Assembly: GCA_022885665.1 (NCBI GenBank)
Contig: JAGQDJ010000052.1
Location: forward strand, 124,001 to 188,000
Origin: Triops longicaudatus
Lineage: Eukaryota > Arthropoda > Branchiopoda > Notostraca > Triopsidae
Reading direction: 5' to 3'
DNA: 64,000 bases
Position numbers and translations under genes: made by a program. The notes beneath the pieces are model-generated. The model was given only the letters and a program-made list of their open reading frames with translations, was not told the origin of the DNA and searched no databases. Position 1 is the first letter of the stretch. Every line of letters starts with the position of its first letter. Of this stretch, positions 25,781 through 40,011 are shown piece by piece.

Positions 25781-28700
25781 TAGAAACGGTAGCAAGCACT
25801 AGCTACGTTTACAAACAGCTCAGTCCATCGGAATGTGTAAAACATGAGTGAAAATGTTAAGGCAGTTTGCGCTACATTTTCTACACCTGATGGACTAGCT
25901 TTTGATAGGAAATACGATACACTACACATAACAATGAGATAAACGCTACCTCGGTTTGCATGTAGTGTAACGTGCACAGCCCGCCATATGTAGCTAAGGA
26001 GAAATTCAGCATAAGCCTACCTAATGGACGGTAAAAGCGAGCAAACATCATTATGCACAGACATAGATTTTCCTTTACCTGTAAGTGTAAAACATCAATG
26101 TGAAGAGGTTTACGTTGTTGGTCAGCTTGTACTACAGAGTATAGACCTGACAACCTATCTATAGATGGAAGTTACGGTATATCTTACACAACAGCGAGCG
26201 TGTTTCCCGAAAGTGTTTCCATTTACATAAATTGTACGAATCTTCTCAGGAATCCGCTTTCTCGAAGCCTCGTTTTAAATTCGCTTGGGACAAGGGCCAG
26301 TTCTCCATTGAATCTTCATTTCTTCAGTGTATTTATTTTGTTATTATAATGCATCCCGAATAATTTAGTATTTTTTCCAAAAAAATTTACTAATTAGACT
26401 AATAACAATTTTTCTGTTTGTTTTGTTATTTGTAAAAGGACACGAATATGTGTGGAGTGAGGAATGAAGGTCGTATACAAGGGCCAGTTTTGCAGGAACT
26501 TTCACTTGGTTCTAGTTTTTTGTCAAGTTTAGCCGAATCGTTTGCCAACATTTTTATCCTATAGCGAGCCACACTTCAATACAAATTATAGGGCGGTACA
26601 AGTTGCACATGGTGAGACAAAGAGTGAGCGAAAATTGATGACCGACGAACGCTTCGCTTTTCAGAAGCCGGTGAAAAAGCTTTTGTCTTTTTTACACGGT
26701 TTTGACAAGCGTAGCACTTGAATTTGGCTAGAGCTCCGATTTTGAGCTGTATTCATTTGAATATTATGTCTATATTTTGTTGCGAAACAATACAGCCAAC
26801 CCTAAATGAAGTTCTTAATAACCCTGCGTGGGTACTGACAAGAAAATAAAGCTATGCAGCCATTTGCCTCATTAGCTATGCTAGTCTGGTCTAATGTAGA
26901 AACTCAGTTCTTGTCCAGTGAGGTAGCGGTTCATTCCTGATTTTTTTCTTAGTCGTTCGTTTTCTTCCTTATTTTTTGACAAAAAAAAAGCGATCTCGTA
27001 AAACATTCCTCCAAACTGTCTGGTCACTCTCGCATTTGTTGACCGAAGCTGGGGCCCAACGCCACTTTGGGCTTCTCAAGTATGCGTTCTCCTTGGTCGC
27101 AGACATTCAGCAGAATCACCTTAGCTAACTCTAGACCATTTTCCTCAACTCCAACCTAAGATAACGAGTAGTTTGGCAACATTACCTTTTATCAATCGAC
27201 TGAACGAATGAAGTTCAGCCTTTTAGTAGTCTCTTAACCACTTATTATGCTTGCCCATCTTTACAGACTTATTGTAAAGAATTGTGTTTCAAAATGATTC
27301 TTAAAAAAAATCTGAATTTAAATTTCACCTTGAAAATGCAAAGTGAAGATGGTTCAAGTAATTCTGACATTCAAAGTGGATTTATTATCAAATGTTTTTG
27401 CCGTTACGGCACGAATACGAGATGAAGATCGAAATGTTCCTATTCTACTCTTTTTATATAACGTTCCTGCCATTTTATGCAGAACCAGTAAAGCTTGTGT
27501 AAGAGTGCTTGTGTTTCGAGATCAGCGGTAACATAATAGTGACGGAGTGTTATAAAAATGGAAAAGCATGGATAAAAAAAGCACGCAAATTTGATGATAG
27601 TTCTTGACGTGATACCACTTTCCCTAAACGAACGCCGCTATCTGTATCCATTATTCAAGAAAATGCAACAGTAATTGGTCAAAGATAGCCTCGTTAAGTA
27701 AAAGTCAAATGAAACACAGGTGAGCGTTCTCATTATCCTCGTTTTTAGGCCCTTTACGGTATTTACTTTTCGTCAGTTACGCAAAGCCTTCGTCCATAGG
27801 CTGTGTGGGTCTCTTTCGAAGAGCTACGTGTAGCTTTTAGGTTCTTGAGTGCCAGCAATTAAAACCAGTCTTCGCATGACATTGACAGGTTAGCGGTCTA
27901 ATTGAGAACTGGATTTTCAATTTACAAAAGGAACACTTTATTCAAGAGGGAAAAGAGAAACGGGAAAGGGGACTGGGATTGATATTTTAATTTGGGAAAC
28001 ATACAAAAATCCTCCTTAGGATAAGTTAGAGGGCGCTTTCACTGCAGCATATCTGCGGTCTTACGGTCGTACCCAGTTAGACACTTTTAGATGATATTGT
28101 TGAGTGACTCAGGTTCAAGGTCAAACTCCCAAAACGTCATCTTGTCCACACCTTTTTCATGTACTGTCAACAATCTCAGGGAAATAAAAAGGTCAAATCG
28201 CCCCATGCAACAAGGCAAATACAAGAAGTAATGGTGAGGTCACTGGATACGCGTGTGAATTACACTAATTTTAGCTGAAATACGAACTTTATAGCCGACC
28301 CGTCCCATGCAGCAAAACACAGTGGTTATGCGCACGTTAATCGTTACTGTATACATCACACGTGACCGCGTAAGCTCGCCAGGAATCGGAGAATATTGGT
28401 GGTCCCGGCTCCAGGAACGGAGGAGGAGTGTTGAGTTCGTTTTTTTTAAGGGGGGAGTGTATGCATTCTTGGTGCCTTTTCCCCCCTCCTTTTATCTTAG
28501 CTTAGGTCTTCCTTCAACTTGACGGCTTGACGACTGGGACTCGCACGCAAACGTAGTGACAGTGCGGGCCGGTTTGACTGGTCTGTTTCGGGCTGGTGGA
28601 GTCGTTGCAGCAGCCAACGCGAGAAAAGCTGCTGGGCGGACTATATACACCTTCGCCAGCCAAGGTAGCAGAATTAGTAAGGGTGAAAACGCCATTCAAA

Positions 28701-31700
28701 CATGACTGCTGGAGTTGAAACACTGGCAAGACGAAGACCTTTGAACTCCATATAGGACGTGTTAAAACTTAGACCCAACCATTCTCGTATACGTGGTCGT
28801 AAAAACGTTCGGCTCTATGGAACCGAGACTCCAGTTGATATGAAGATCTTGAGTGTGGACTGTTGGACCTCATTATGTAACCTAACGCAAGATTTCGCGC
28901 AAACTTATTGAAGTGCGGGTCAAGAACGAGAAAAAAAAATTGGGCGCGAGCAGCAGATGTGTACGTGGGCTTTGGAAGCTAAGCATTTTCGGCGTTGCAG
29001 TGATTTTTGTGGTGCTGGATTAGGATATCGAGTCTAGTAGAACACAACTGGTTCTACTGTTTTCTGACGCACGATTTTCACGAAGTAATGTCGTTTCCCA
29101 GTAGAACCTGCAAAGTAAAGCAGGTGGATATTTTGTGAAAGACCACACCTGGGCTTTACGGAGGTTTTACCTCTCACTTTGCCCTAGCGGACTTGTTAAC
29201 AACGCCAAACTTTTATGTAAGTAATCCTCACGTGGATTTCCTGGTTTTCAATTTTTATGTTTCTATAAACGTGTGGTAAGTTAGAGAGTGCAATTTGTAA
29301 TGTATGCTAATGAGACCTTGGATGGCATAGAAACGACTTTTTTAAAGTAAGTTCGTGAATAGAGCCATTTTGCACGAGTGATATGCAAAAAAAGTCACTG
29401 GCAAAGTGTCCGCTCTGCACCGAAGGCGGAGTTGCAATATTTCGTCTGTCTGCCAAATCAGAGATTGTGATGGTGCAACTACAAGGAGGTTGTCTAGTCC
29501 CTCTTTTCTGTAATAGATCTGTCAAATTTGAGCCATTTGATCCACGGCAGATATGATGCCGGAGGAGTACGCCATTATTAATCCATTTTAGGCAATTGGG
29601 CAGGCACCTTCGCTTTTGAACTACTTAGTGTTTGCCGTCAGTGAAGGGTTATCGTCACTGCCATCGCGGAAGACGACGTTTGCAGGCTCATATTTCGGTG
29701 CAAGTACACAGCGGAAGGTTCTGTCCTTCGGACTTGCCATGCTTGGTTTGACTTTGTTCATGACTCGAATTTTCCACTTGGTCTATATTTTTATCCTCAT
29801 CACGTCATCCGTACGTCATTCCTTTGCAAAAACCGAAAGACAGGTCCAGTTTCCGTGCGCACCTTGCTAATTTGGCGTCCATAAATCGTGGTCAAGTTGT
29901 TTAACTTACAGTTGAAAACAACCTACGTGTCAATACGTGTTCTTTTATCATTGCTTCTTTCTCCGACCTGTCCAGAACGGAGAGCTTGAACCACCCGTGG
30001 AGTAGATTTTCACGAAATTAGGAAAGTCAATCTTATGAACTAAGAACTTTTTGAATCATAAATGAAAATATGATATTCCTAATTTATGCTTATTTTATTT
30101 CTTTTTATTTAATATTAGCCATATCAGTGTTAAAGGCTTTTACTTACTTTGTCAGCTTTCATGTTATTTTGTCCGCCTTACGCTGAACTCGAAGTTCGCT
30201 GGACGTCAAGAGCCAGAACATTCTTCGGAACTTACCAGAAGTATCGTAAATCTTTGGGAACTGTTTACTATAAAAGTGATGTAAAGAGACGAACATGAAT
30301 AACTTCTTAGAACGCTTATTAATGCCAAGAGCTAATACTTAACCCCAACCTACTTTAGTGGCTGACAACGCCAATCGTTGCATCCTGAAAGTCGAGTAGT
30401 CAAAGCGGATAACTATTTTTTCTTCAACAGCTCCGTTGAGCATTTCATCGTTCTTTTGCGGTTTGTCAAAGCTAAACCGCCATGCGACATCGCTACGAAT
30501 ACTTTTGTACACTGCCAGTACTGTAAGAGAAAATAACGCGACTAAAAGTGAAAGTGAATTCCTTAAAAGTAGTTGCGAATTAAATTACACATTTAACTAT
30601 TCAAATCTTACACATAATAACCAAAGCCGTGTTTAGGGTTGGGGTTTAAACCTTCCCCCGAAATGTTGACCTTGTAATGGGGAAGATAGGGAAACGCCGA
30701 ATGTGTAAAAATGTCGCATATGGCAAAATTCCACCCGAACCCTCAACAACCCCGAACCAAAATCCTGGTTACGGCCCCTAATAACAACTACCTGAGCTTT
30801 AAACTTTGTAAATTTTCCGAAAAACCAAGACTTCAGAAGTAGAACAATGGCCTTGGTTAGTGCGGATCTTGTGTCGGAACCAACGAGTGAAGGTTGGTCC
30901 AGTTTTCCAATAGTTCGTTCCCGTGGATTTCCCATTGCTTGTTCGCAAGACGGAGCTGTTGAAACATAACTCGTTGAACCTAACAGCACGCCTACTGATC
31001 AGTGCAGACCCATAGGGAAACTGGTCGTCTAGATTTTAGTTTTTACAAGTACAGAATGAACGAATGGCTCGCTGTCCTTATGCATACTAAGACCGACTAA
31101 TTAAGCGTTGTTTTGTCTCTGTAATTCAATAAACGCCTGCCAATATATCCAAACAATGTAACGGACATGAGCAGCCTACATTCGAGTTGATTGTTTTATC
31201 GGTCGATAAGCATAAAAATACCGTCAAGCCCCATATACGGGGAGAAAACTCGGCCTTATTTTTTCGACAAAGTAAAAAGAGACGCAAAAACGATGGGAGG
31301 CCCTTGTACTCGCACACGACGTGCAGATCAGGGGAGGGGATTGCCTTATTAATAGGCAGTTACACGTTACAATTGATACCCGAATAGAAAGAGCAAAGTA
31401 GAAGTCGATCTGCGGTTAACCAGCAATGCCTTTTCGAAGCCTAGGCGGCACTTTTTTACGTACTTCAAAGGCTTGGCTTTTTATTCTCTATCCACTAACC
31501 CAGTTTGTCATTTTGCCATTTATGTTTGCTTTCACGTTTCACCATGTCAATGTACAAGTAAAAAAAGCGGCCCACTATTACTTATACGAAAGGGACATCT
31601 GCAAGACGTCAATAATTCTTATAGGTTCACAATAGCGACAATTTAGTCTTGTGAGAGGGAGCACATTTGCACCGACTTTCATACCGGTAGATACCGGTTT

Positions 31701-33568
31701 ATTGTCTTGGTAGTAAATCTTCATGCTTGCGATAAGCACATTACCACTCTCAAGCACAGCCACCGATATATTAGTACACTAACTTGCCAATAGCCCCTCC
31801 TTTCTGGAACCTAAGATTACCATAAAGAATGACTGTGTCGGAAATAAAATGAAAAATAAGCCGATTTTCGGATAAGCTGCGTGCATTTTTGCCGTCTTTT
31901 TATATCAGTTTGCTCGCGCAAAATAGGGTAATACCATAAGTGTACATCTAAGGATAGAGTTCAAAGTTCTCTGAGGACGGAACACGTTAAAATTGGGTCA
32001 GTGTATTTTTTATGAATTTTTCCTCTTTGCAGAATAAACTTATTGCGCTGCCTCTGACTCACATGTCATGAAACGCGCCGTAAATTAGTGACCTCTCGCG
32101 ATTCATGGCACCTCTTTGGGTCGGGCGACTCGTCTAGGGTTTCGTTTCCTTCCTGTAAAGAGCAAAAAGTAAAGCTTCGCGGATAGTGTTATATAATCTA
32201 GCTTAGACTCCTCATCTCTGCTAACGGACACAGGCAACCTTACACGATAACGAAGTAATACAGTATCGCGTTTTCTCTCACTATCTGGGAGCTAATTAAA
32301 TCCTAGTAACTAAGTTATTGAAATGTGTGCATTTTCATAGATCACTAGTGTTAGGTATTATCCTTATTTTTTGAGACTGTAAGTCCTTTTTACGTACTAC
32401 ATTTTCTTTTTTTTCAATTTTAGTTATTATTAAGTTCCTGTATATGTTTATACTTCTTTCTCAGCTTTGCACGTTTTTCAGTTAAAAGTTGATAGATTTT
32501 AGTTAGATAATTTTTATACTTTTAATTTTTTATGTATTCAGGTGTATTTTGTTTAAGTGTATGCATAACAAGCGGACTTGATCGTCTATTTTTTTAAAAA
32601 AAGGAAAATTTATTTCAATTTTTTATAATTAAAATGTGTAATCAGTCTAGTAGGTAAATAGGATTTAGAATTATGCCGTAAATTCAATAATCGGTCCAGA
32701 CGAAACGCGATGCAAGTTCAGTGGTTACAGAATACATAAAGACTAGAGTACAAGGAGTTAGCACGACTGAAGGAACCGCTCCTTTAGGAGTCTTTACTAG
32801 TCGCAATATCCTAGAAAAAGTCTTGTCGAAGAAAATCACACCACAAATATGCGAAAACTCGCCTTTTAATTTACCAAATATCTCGGCGAGTTACATCCGT
32901 GTTCAACTTTCACGTGTTTTTTCACGTTCAATTAGGGACTGTACGTCACATCTATTAACTGCAAAAAAAAAAAAAGAAAAACGAAGCAACATTTTCTGTT
33001 TGTAAAATGGTATTAAAATAGGAGAGATTTGTAAAAATAACTAAAGTCTACAATGAACCTTTGGTTAAACAGATTTATTCGAAGCCTCCGGTAAAATCCC
33101 AGCGCTTAATTTACGCTGTTGAACCGGCTCACATTCTCTCAAAGTTATATAATATACGCATATGACACCTTTGCCAACAAGAAAAACCTCAGCCGGTATA
33201 CTTTTATCCGCTGGGAGCTCTCTCATCGCCGCACTAAGGTAAACTCGGGCCGTTTAAATCGCTTCACTATGTCATGCCTCCCTAACAGGCGTTGACGTAA
33301 TAGGGTCACGCGATTAATTGAAACATTATCCGTGTTCTCGAGGTCTCCCAATTGAACGAGATTCTAAATAACGCGAAAGAACATATTTGTATTCAAAGCA
33401 CAAAACTTGCTTCCACGGTATCCGCACTCACTTTTCCCCCATTTTCAACATTCTCGGAAGTGTCATTCCCAATAACACACCGATTTTGTCCGTTCAAGTC
33501 GATACCAATTAGAAGTTCGGGAGGGGCATTGTAAGCTAAACGTGTTGAGAGATGACGGTGTCAAGCTT

Positions 33569-33599
33569 TTTGTTTCCACTCTCTAAAAGTGGAAACAAA
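33569..33599. repeat. perfect 12-bp inverted repeat (hairpin)
   Basis: The arms TTTGTTTCCACT (33569-33580) and AGTGGAAACAAA (33588-33599) are exactly complementary around a 7-base loop. The stem is too short for a microRNA precursor. No coding sequence adjoins it. Confidence 0.7.
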
Positions 33600-35131
33600 T
33601 GCGTTTTGAAGGATACACTTGTCGTGTGCGTACAAGCGTTGCTGCACTCATATTTCACTTCCGCATCGGCAAACGAGGCTTTTTGCCTTTTGTTGCCAGG
33701 AAAAAGGGGCTTTACTCTTTTATCGTGCCCTTCAACTTAAAGGTATCCCTAATAGGCTGTGACAGATGAAATGTCCCAATTATCCTTTTCAGTGTTCCTT
33801 TTTTTTCGTACGTGGTATTCTTGAGGGTAACTCCCGTTTTTTGGGCTAATAAAGCATACTTACAAAAAAAAAGCATAAAAAAGGAAACAATAAGTATCAT
33901 ATACTGTATTGACACATTATACCTCTATGTTCGTGTATTATACATCCCTAGAAAAAAAATGGCAGAAAATTCTGAACGAAGACCGTCTTGCATTACAACG
34001 TTTTTTTTATTTTGTAATTAAATTTTAATAATATGATAGACTGGGGTCCTGAAATTCCAACTCATTAAAAGATTTAAGAAAAGTTGGGGGAATTTCGGGG
34101 GGGAAATTTCTTTTAAAAAAGGTGTCACGAGGTTAACAATTGGTAAGTATAACCTTGTCTAAATCATATCCTGGTATGGTGCTGTATTCTTACATACGTA
34201 CATCATTGTGTTCCAACAATGAAGTTTTCCTTCCCGTCTGCAGTCCCAAAAGCTCCCAAAGACAGCACAACTGACCGAACGGGGGTTACAAGAAGCACGC
34301 TGTGCGGTCCTTCACGAACTTGGCCGGAGAATTCCCTCCGGAATTCCCCTCTTCCTTCTAATTTTCCGCCTTTAAAAGCCTTCTTCATTAAAGTATCCTT
34401 CATAGTTTGCACTGTTCTATGTGACTGACGCACACGAGTCTGTTAAATTGTACAATATTTGATAGAAAGAAAAGCCTTTGGTATTCTCCAAGAAAGACTT
34501 AGGGATATTTCAAATCTACCCAAGCCGGAACTTCTGCCATCATGATCATTACCCCACGATGCTAAGACATGCTAAGAATGAGTACAGACATTTTAACAAG
34601 TATTGCCAGGAAAACAGGATTCTCCCGTTTACTAAAACTTCCTACAAAGGAACATTTAGAGCGTTGTGACACTAGGAAGTTTCTCAACGTGACAACTGCC
34701 TCTTTTTTTCCAGTACTTCATGTTCAGACGTAAACTTCTTTCACAGACATTTTTTTACTACTTTCTGTACTTCACCAAAGTAGCCATTGTTAACCATGGA
34801 TGCTTGAGAGCTTACGTCAACTCAAGTCAAGTTGTCTGCGGTGTTGTCTAACTATGCCATCTTTTTGCTCGAGACGGACAGTTACCACGGAACTGGCGTT
34901 CAGGTTCAGAAGAATTAGTCAACAAGTCTATAATAATAAGCCTACAATAGATTTTCCTTACGGAGTGGATTAGTATGATTTGTCCCATTTCTGCAACAAT
35001 CGAATAAGATTAGCCGCGAAAAACTCGAGGGAGCAGGTTCGTACTCCGTGACTGGCCCAAACTCCGCCTTCCGTGTGACCGCCCTCCCCCCGTTTGAAAA
35101 AGAAGTTCCCAGGGCTTTTATGCCCACTCGC

Positions 35132-35139
35132 TATATAAA
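35132..35139 (+). promoter_or_regulatory. TATA box of the neurotrophin-like gene
   Basis: TATATAAA is followed about 20 bases later by an initiator-like CTCAGG near 35151. A good donor (CAG|GTATGG, intron starting at 35288) and an acceptor ending at 35956 (TTTTTTAG) would join a noncoding first exon of about 130 bases to the exon holding the start codon at 35975. This is the best promoter candidate in the region. Transcription start is inferred. Confidence 0.5.
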
Positions 35140-35974
35140 CGTCCGCGTCGCTCAGGCCTATGTGGTCGTTGAATGTGCTTCAACTTGACTTAACTTGCGT
35201 ACATTTTGTCTCCGGTGGCTGCTCTGTTTTGTTTCGCAGTGATGGTGTCATGTGCTAAGAGAAACCCATGTCCCTTTTTGTCTACAGGTATGGGAGTGAG
35301 TACTTCATTGGGAAAGTGGTTTGGCAGTGAAGCTGTACTATGAAGTTATCCAGACTTGATGTACCAGTACTCGGCAACGAGCAACGCCACAGTGACCTAT
35401 TTGGTATGTTACACACAATAAAGAGAGTGTTTTGCTAGTAAACTGAAGGATGGTGGTGTCTTAACTGAGCAAGTGACTGAACGAAAGATACAAGAGCGAA
35501 TTATTTCAACGTTTTACTTTGATGATCGCCAAAATAAAAAATAAAAAAACGAATGACACCATGAGCTGCTTCGAGTACGCTGCTCTCTGTCGGCCACCGC
35601 TCTTCTCGATACTGACATAGCTCAGTTCTGTCTGAACCACTGTAAAGTGCAATTTAGTGGAGATTGGCAGTGCAAATTTGCGGGCAAAAACGACAAAAAT
35701 CGTTGTACATCGTGACAGTGCTGCTGCTTGAGATCTTGGGAACAAGCCATAGCAGACGAACTTGGGAGGAGCGGCAGTTTTTTTTTTCCCTCAGTGATTT
35801 GATGTGAAGATACTGAGAAACCGGTTAAGTGATTGTTGCAGTACATTTCCATTCTTTATGTCCCTTTTTTGTTGAAAGACTCGGAAGTGTATATGGGCTC
35901 TCCATGAGCCAAATTGGGTACCTCCTCGGATGTAGTTTCCTACCGGGCTTTTTTAGGCTCAGTCCTTACCCGCA

Positions 35975-38900
35975 ATGCGCCTGGTGATTTTCGTGATCTT
36001 AGCCGTAAGTTTTTTTCCTTCTTTTTAATGTGACCTAAACTACCTGTTCCATTCCCTTCTGATCTGCCTCATACCTTCAGAGGCATTGTCCTTGTTATTT
36101 TTTCCCCCTCTTATCATAATGAATTTTAGATGTTATTTTCCTTTAAGTTTCAAGTATATCTTTATGAATGCATTATCCACTTCCTACATTCGTGTTTTGT
36201 ATTTATATTTAATTATTATTTTAATTATTATTTTATATATTATTTTATATATTAATTTTATTATTTTATATATTTAGATATTATTTAATTATTATTTTGT
36301 ATTATTTTATTATTATTTTATTTTGAATTATTTTATTTTTTTATTATCTTATTTTGTATTTATTTTATTATTGTATATTATTTTTATTGCATTTTTTAGT
36401 TTATGTATTATTATTATTATTATTATTATTATTAGTATTATTTGCTTACGTCCATTGAATGTTAGCTTAGTTTCTGGATTAGCTAGCTTATTTTTACTTT
36501 TTAATGGCAATCTTTTTCAGTTTGCGTAAGGTTTTACCGTTAAGAATGAAGAGCACAGTAGTTCTCTGTGCCCACCTTCAAATTAAAATTTTGCAAGGAA
36601 AAAGTCAGTTTGCACGACCGAAGAGGGATATAATCTTTAACTATACCAATTATGGATTCTACAAGTTATCCACTTACTTATGCAGATTAGGGTTTACGAT
36701 GTCCAGTTACGCTTCTGCTCTACCCTTTTTCAGTGAAGTTTTTTTTTCACATGTCCATCAAGGACAATGTAGTCTACTTCATCTTTTTTTTTCCAGCATA
36801 ATATGTGTAAGTATGGGAGATAAGATTACGTGATTTGTTACTGGCAGACGAAAGGTGCATCTCCCCGAAAACCTGTTTTTTCGATTACCTCTATGATAAT
36901 GATGGCGAAACTGAACTTACTGCGCGTGATTTGCACCAACGCTTTCGCGTGGCAGTTAATCCTATGCGTGTCTGTGCGTAAGCGTGTCAGTCAAGCCTTG
37001 TTTGTGATTTTCTTTTTGTCAAAGATATCAAGTGTGGGTACCACAAGAATCCCAGGAGTCTTCTTCTAGTGAGAAAAGCCTGGTCATTTTCAAAGTCTTG
37101 GTCTGTGTGCATTGGTTCTGGAGAATGCAAGGCAAACTATCACGTTATAGTGGGCGGGTGTGACATTCCTCTGTGGGCTCTTCTCTTTCTATAGAGATCT
37201 CCATACCTGACCCCTCCCCCCCTCCCTTCACGCAAACAACAGTCCCTCAGCAATTCCGCGCGTCAATTCGATCCACCGCAGCCAAAGAAAACCTTTCGGC
37301 TACCACTACTTAATCCTATTTTGCTTCTCTGGCTAAAGCCACAGCCAGTGTTATGCAAATATGCGAGCGTTCGGGTCATAACTGCCACAGTAGACCTATA
37401 CAAATCAAACCATCGGCTTTTCGAAGATCTAACCTCTTTTATGAATATCAAACCTTTACGAGTTTCAAAGGAGTTAGCTGACCTCACGAGATAAAGAAAT
37501 GCTCGAGTGTTAGAAATTTTTCCTAAGCTTCCTAGTGTGTATGTAACAACTTAAAGCTCATTGAGATGGAAGTGTCAGAGCATTGTTACCCGATTTGATG
37601 AGATTATCTCCTTCCTGGAGTTTTCCTAAGTTGTTTGTGCCATCCATCGTGGGCCTCCCAGAACCCATTGTCACAGTAACAAATCGCCCAAGACTTTTAA
37701 ACTCACCTCCTTTAAGACCCAAATGTGAACTGAAATGCTAGGAATGTGGCTATTTTACAAGTCAGATACTCCAAAAGTGTCCCTTTTTATCCCCGTACTT
37801 GTGGATCCCATTTTTTCTTTATCAAACCTTCATGCGTCTCATGTATTGTCATCAGTCTTTAACAGGGAGAAAAAAATGTGAAAATGTTTTGAGGCTTTGG
37901 GGAGGATGGACAGTGGAATGCTGGTCCATTTTGTGGAAAAAGTGTCGACCTTTAGATGTGTCAGTCCGATAAGCCTTGATAGATGACCCTTAGCCGTTAA
38001 GCAAGGACTAATTGGTCAACCTTTGCGCTAATGTTTGACCGTGTCAAGGTGCCAAGTGTTACACTTGTGCCAATCATGATGTTGGTCGACAGTGGAGGAC
38101 GAGAAAGTCTTTGACGTATTATCATCCTTAGCCCAGTCATGGTTATGTTCTTGGGAGTTTCTCCTCCCTCCCACTTGGCGGAAACTTCTTGACGGCTTGA
38201 AAAGCTACTTTGGCTCCATGACTTGCCAATTTTTTTTCTCTTATAACGAGGAGCTGCTGCAACCACCTTTAGGATGAAACACAAATATCCGCCCAACAAT
38301 TGTTTGTTTGCCGTTTTCCCACGCACGCACACGCACATAGTACACATCACCTATTCCCCCCAATAGTCGTTAGAATTTGGGAAAACTTGAAAAACCATGT
38401 CGCTCGTCATGGGGGAACCTTCCTTCCCTCAAGCCCTGGCTTTCCAAGTCTAAAAGAGGGGGTCATTAATAATAATGTTTGACGTTATGTGACATTTACG
38501 AAGGGGGAAAAACTTTTGAAAAGTCTTTAAAAATGCATTTTATAGGCAATTTTGCTGGTAACAATTTTCTGCGACGCCAGTTCCACTGCCTCTAATTCCT
38601 CCTCCAAGAAGGACAAAGGTACCAAAAACAAACAAAAGCACCATAAGAAGCATACTTCAACAACACCCAGGCCCCTGAACCCATTTCTTGTCATGGCTTC
38701 CACCGAGCTCCCTCACCAGTAAGTTACCAAGACAAAAAATTTTTAGCATGCCACCTGGTTATGGATGTAGACGCTATTATGACCGCGTCTATCGGCATTG
38801 AATGCTTTTATTTTATAGGTCCATATTTTTTTGGAGTATAGCTTTAAACTCTCAAAAAAAAATGCATGCAGGTTGTGGTAACATTGTTATTTTCCGTGCA

Positions 38901-39968
38901 AGGTACTCTTGGCTGGCTGAACATGCTATATTCCAAGCTTGGGTTTTGGCTACTTTGGTGTTGGCGTTCCTAATACTCTTTCCATGTCCCAAGAAGCCGG
39001 AATGGCTATATTGCGTAAGTTGGGAAGATCCAAAAAGGTTGCCAGGAGACACGGGAAGAAACTAACGAGAAAAAAAGGGGAACATGTTTGAAGAGGCAAG
39101 TTTAGCTTCTCGGTGCTAACTAGTGGAAGACGATGCCGCAAAGTTCAGCGCGTACGCATCTTCACCTGTGTATTGTTAATTCACAACCGGCTTTTTTATT
39201 ATGTAAGGAACCACACTTGTAAAGGGGTTGTGTTACAACCCGGAGCTGTATTACTTTTCACTTCTCTGTCCAACCTTCACATCGCTGTCTTTAAGCTATC
39301 ATCATATCTGAAATATGTGTAAGAAAATAAAGAATAATTTTTTCCCAGTTTTCATGATCCTGGGAGCCATTCAATAAGAAGCTTGTCGTTGCAACATTAA
39401 ATGCTTTTGCGAATGAGAAGGGGAGCTCAAGAATATCACGCCAATTAGAATAAGCACTATATAGGGCTAGCCGTGCAATTCAAGGACCTGAGCAGCAAAC
39501 AAGTTGTATAGCTTGACAAACAAGAACGGTTGACTCCAGTGATCTTAAACGAATCCATGTATATTTTCAACCAATGCGCTGGCATTCGGCATGTGTACAC
39601 CGTAAATGAATACTTCTTGCCATGTTCGGTAAACGGGAAAGGCGAGGATTCGAAGTCTTACTTTTGTTTTAATTGACTAGTAAATCAAGTTCGGGAGACT
39701 GGATGTCGATGCTAGGACGCACAAACTAGCGGAATATCGGAGACGAGCACGTCACGGTACCAACTAATACACTTTTCTTTTTGCTCCCCTGAAAGGAGCG
39801 TGGATGCACCTTAAGTAACAGAACGTAGTCCGCAATCCTCAGTGTACGATAGCATGGGTTGTAAATGACAGTTAAAGGACATTCCGGAAAATGTGTCAGA
39901 TGTTTTTACAGAAACTGGATAGCTTAGATTGAAACTTAAACCTTCGTAGACGGTCGGTCATTCACAGA

Positions 39969-40011
<43 letters not shown>

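Larger units (their letters stand above)
19385..35131. other. 15.7-kb region without recognisable genes
   Basis: I see no ORF with splice-compatible, protein-like sequence here on either strand. The longest open frames (for example 22669-23076 minus, 23232-23654 plus and 30633-30989 minus) have no family resemblance and chance-like composition. The stretch contains a 49-bp tandem duplication at 24062, a perfect 16-bp palindrome at 25765, a 12-bp hairpin at 33569 and possible transposon debris near 21.86-22.02 kb. It may hold distal regulatory DNA for the KLF gene or the neurotrophin-like gene; that is inference from position. Confidence 0.5.

Noticed and set aside
30633..30989. 118-codon ORF, minus strand
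   Set aside because: No domain, no promoter or poly(A) context, no recognisable homology.
36086..36529. ORFs rich in Ile, Leu, Tyr and Phe that look like membrane proteins
   Set aside because: They translate an ATT/TTA low-complexity block.
39640..39665. tRNA B-box-like TTCGAATCC on the minus strand
   Set aside because: No matching A-box or cloverleaf can be drawn upstream of it.
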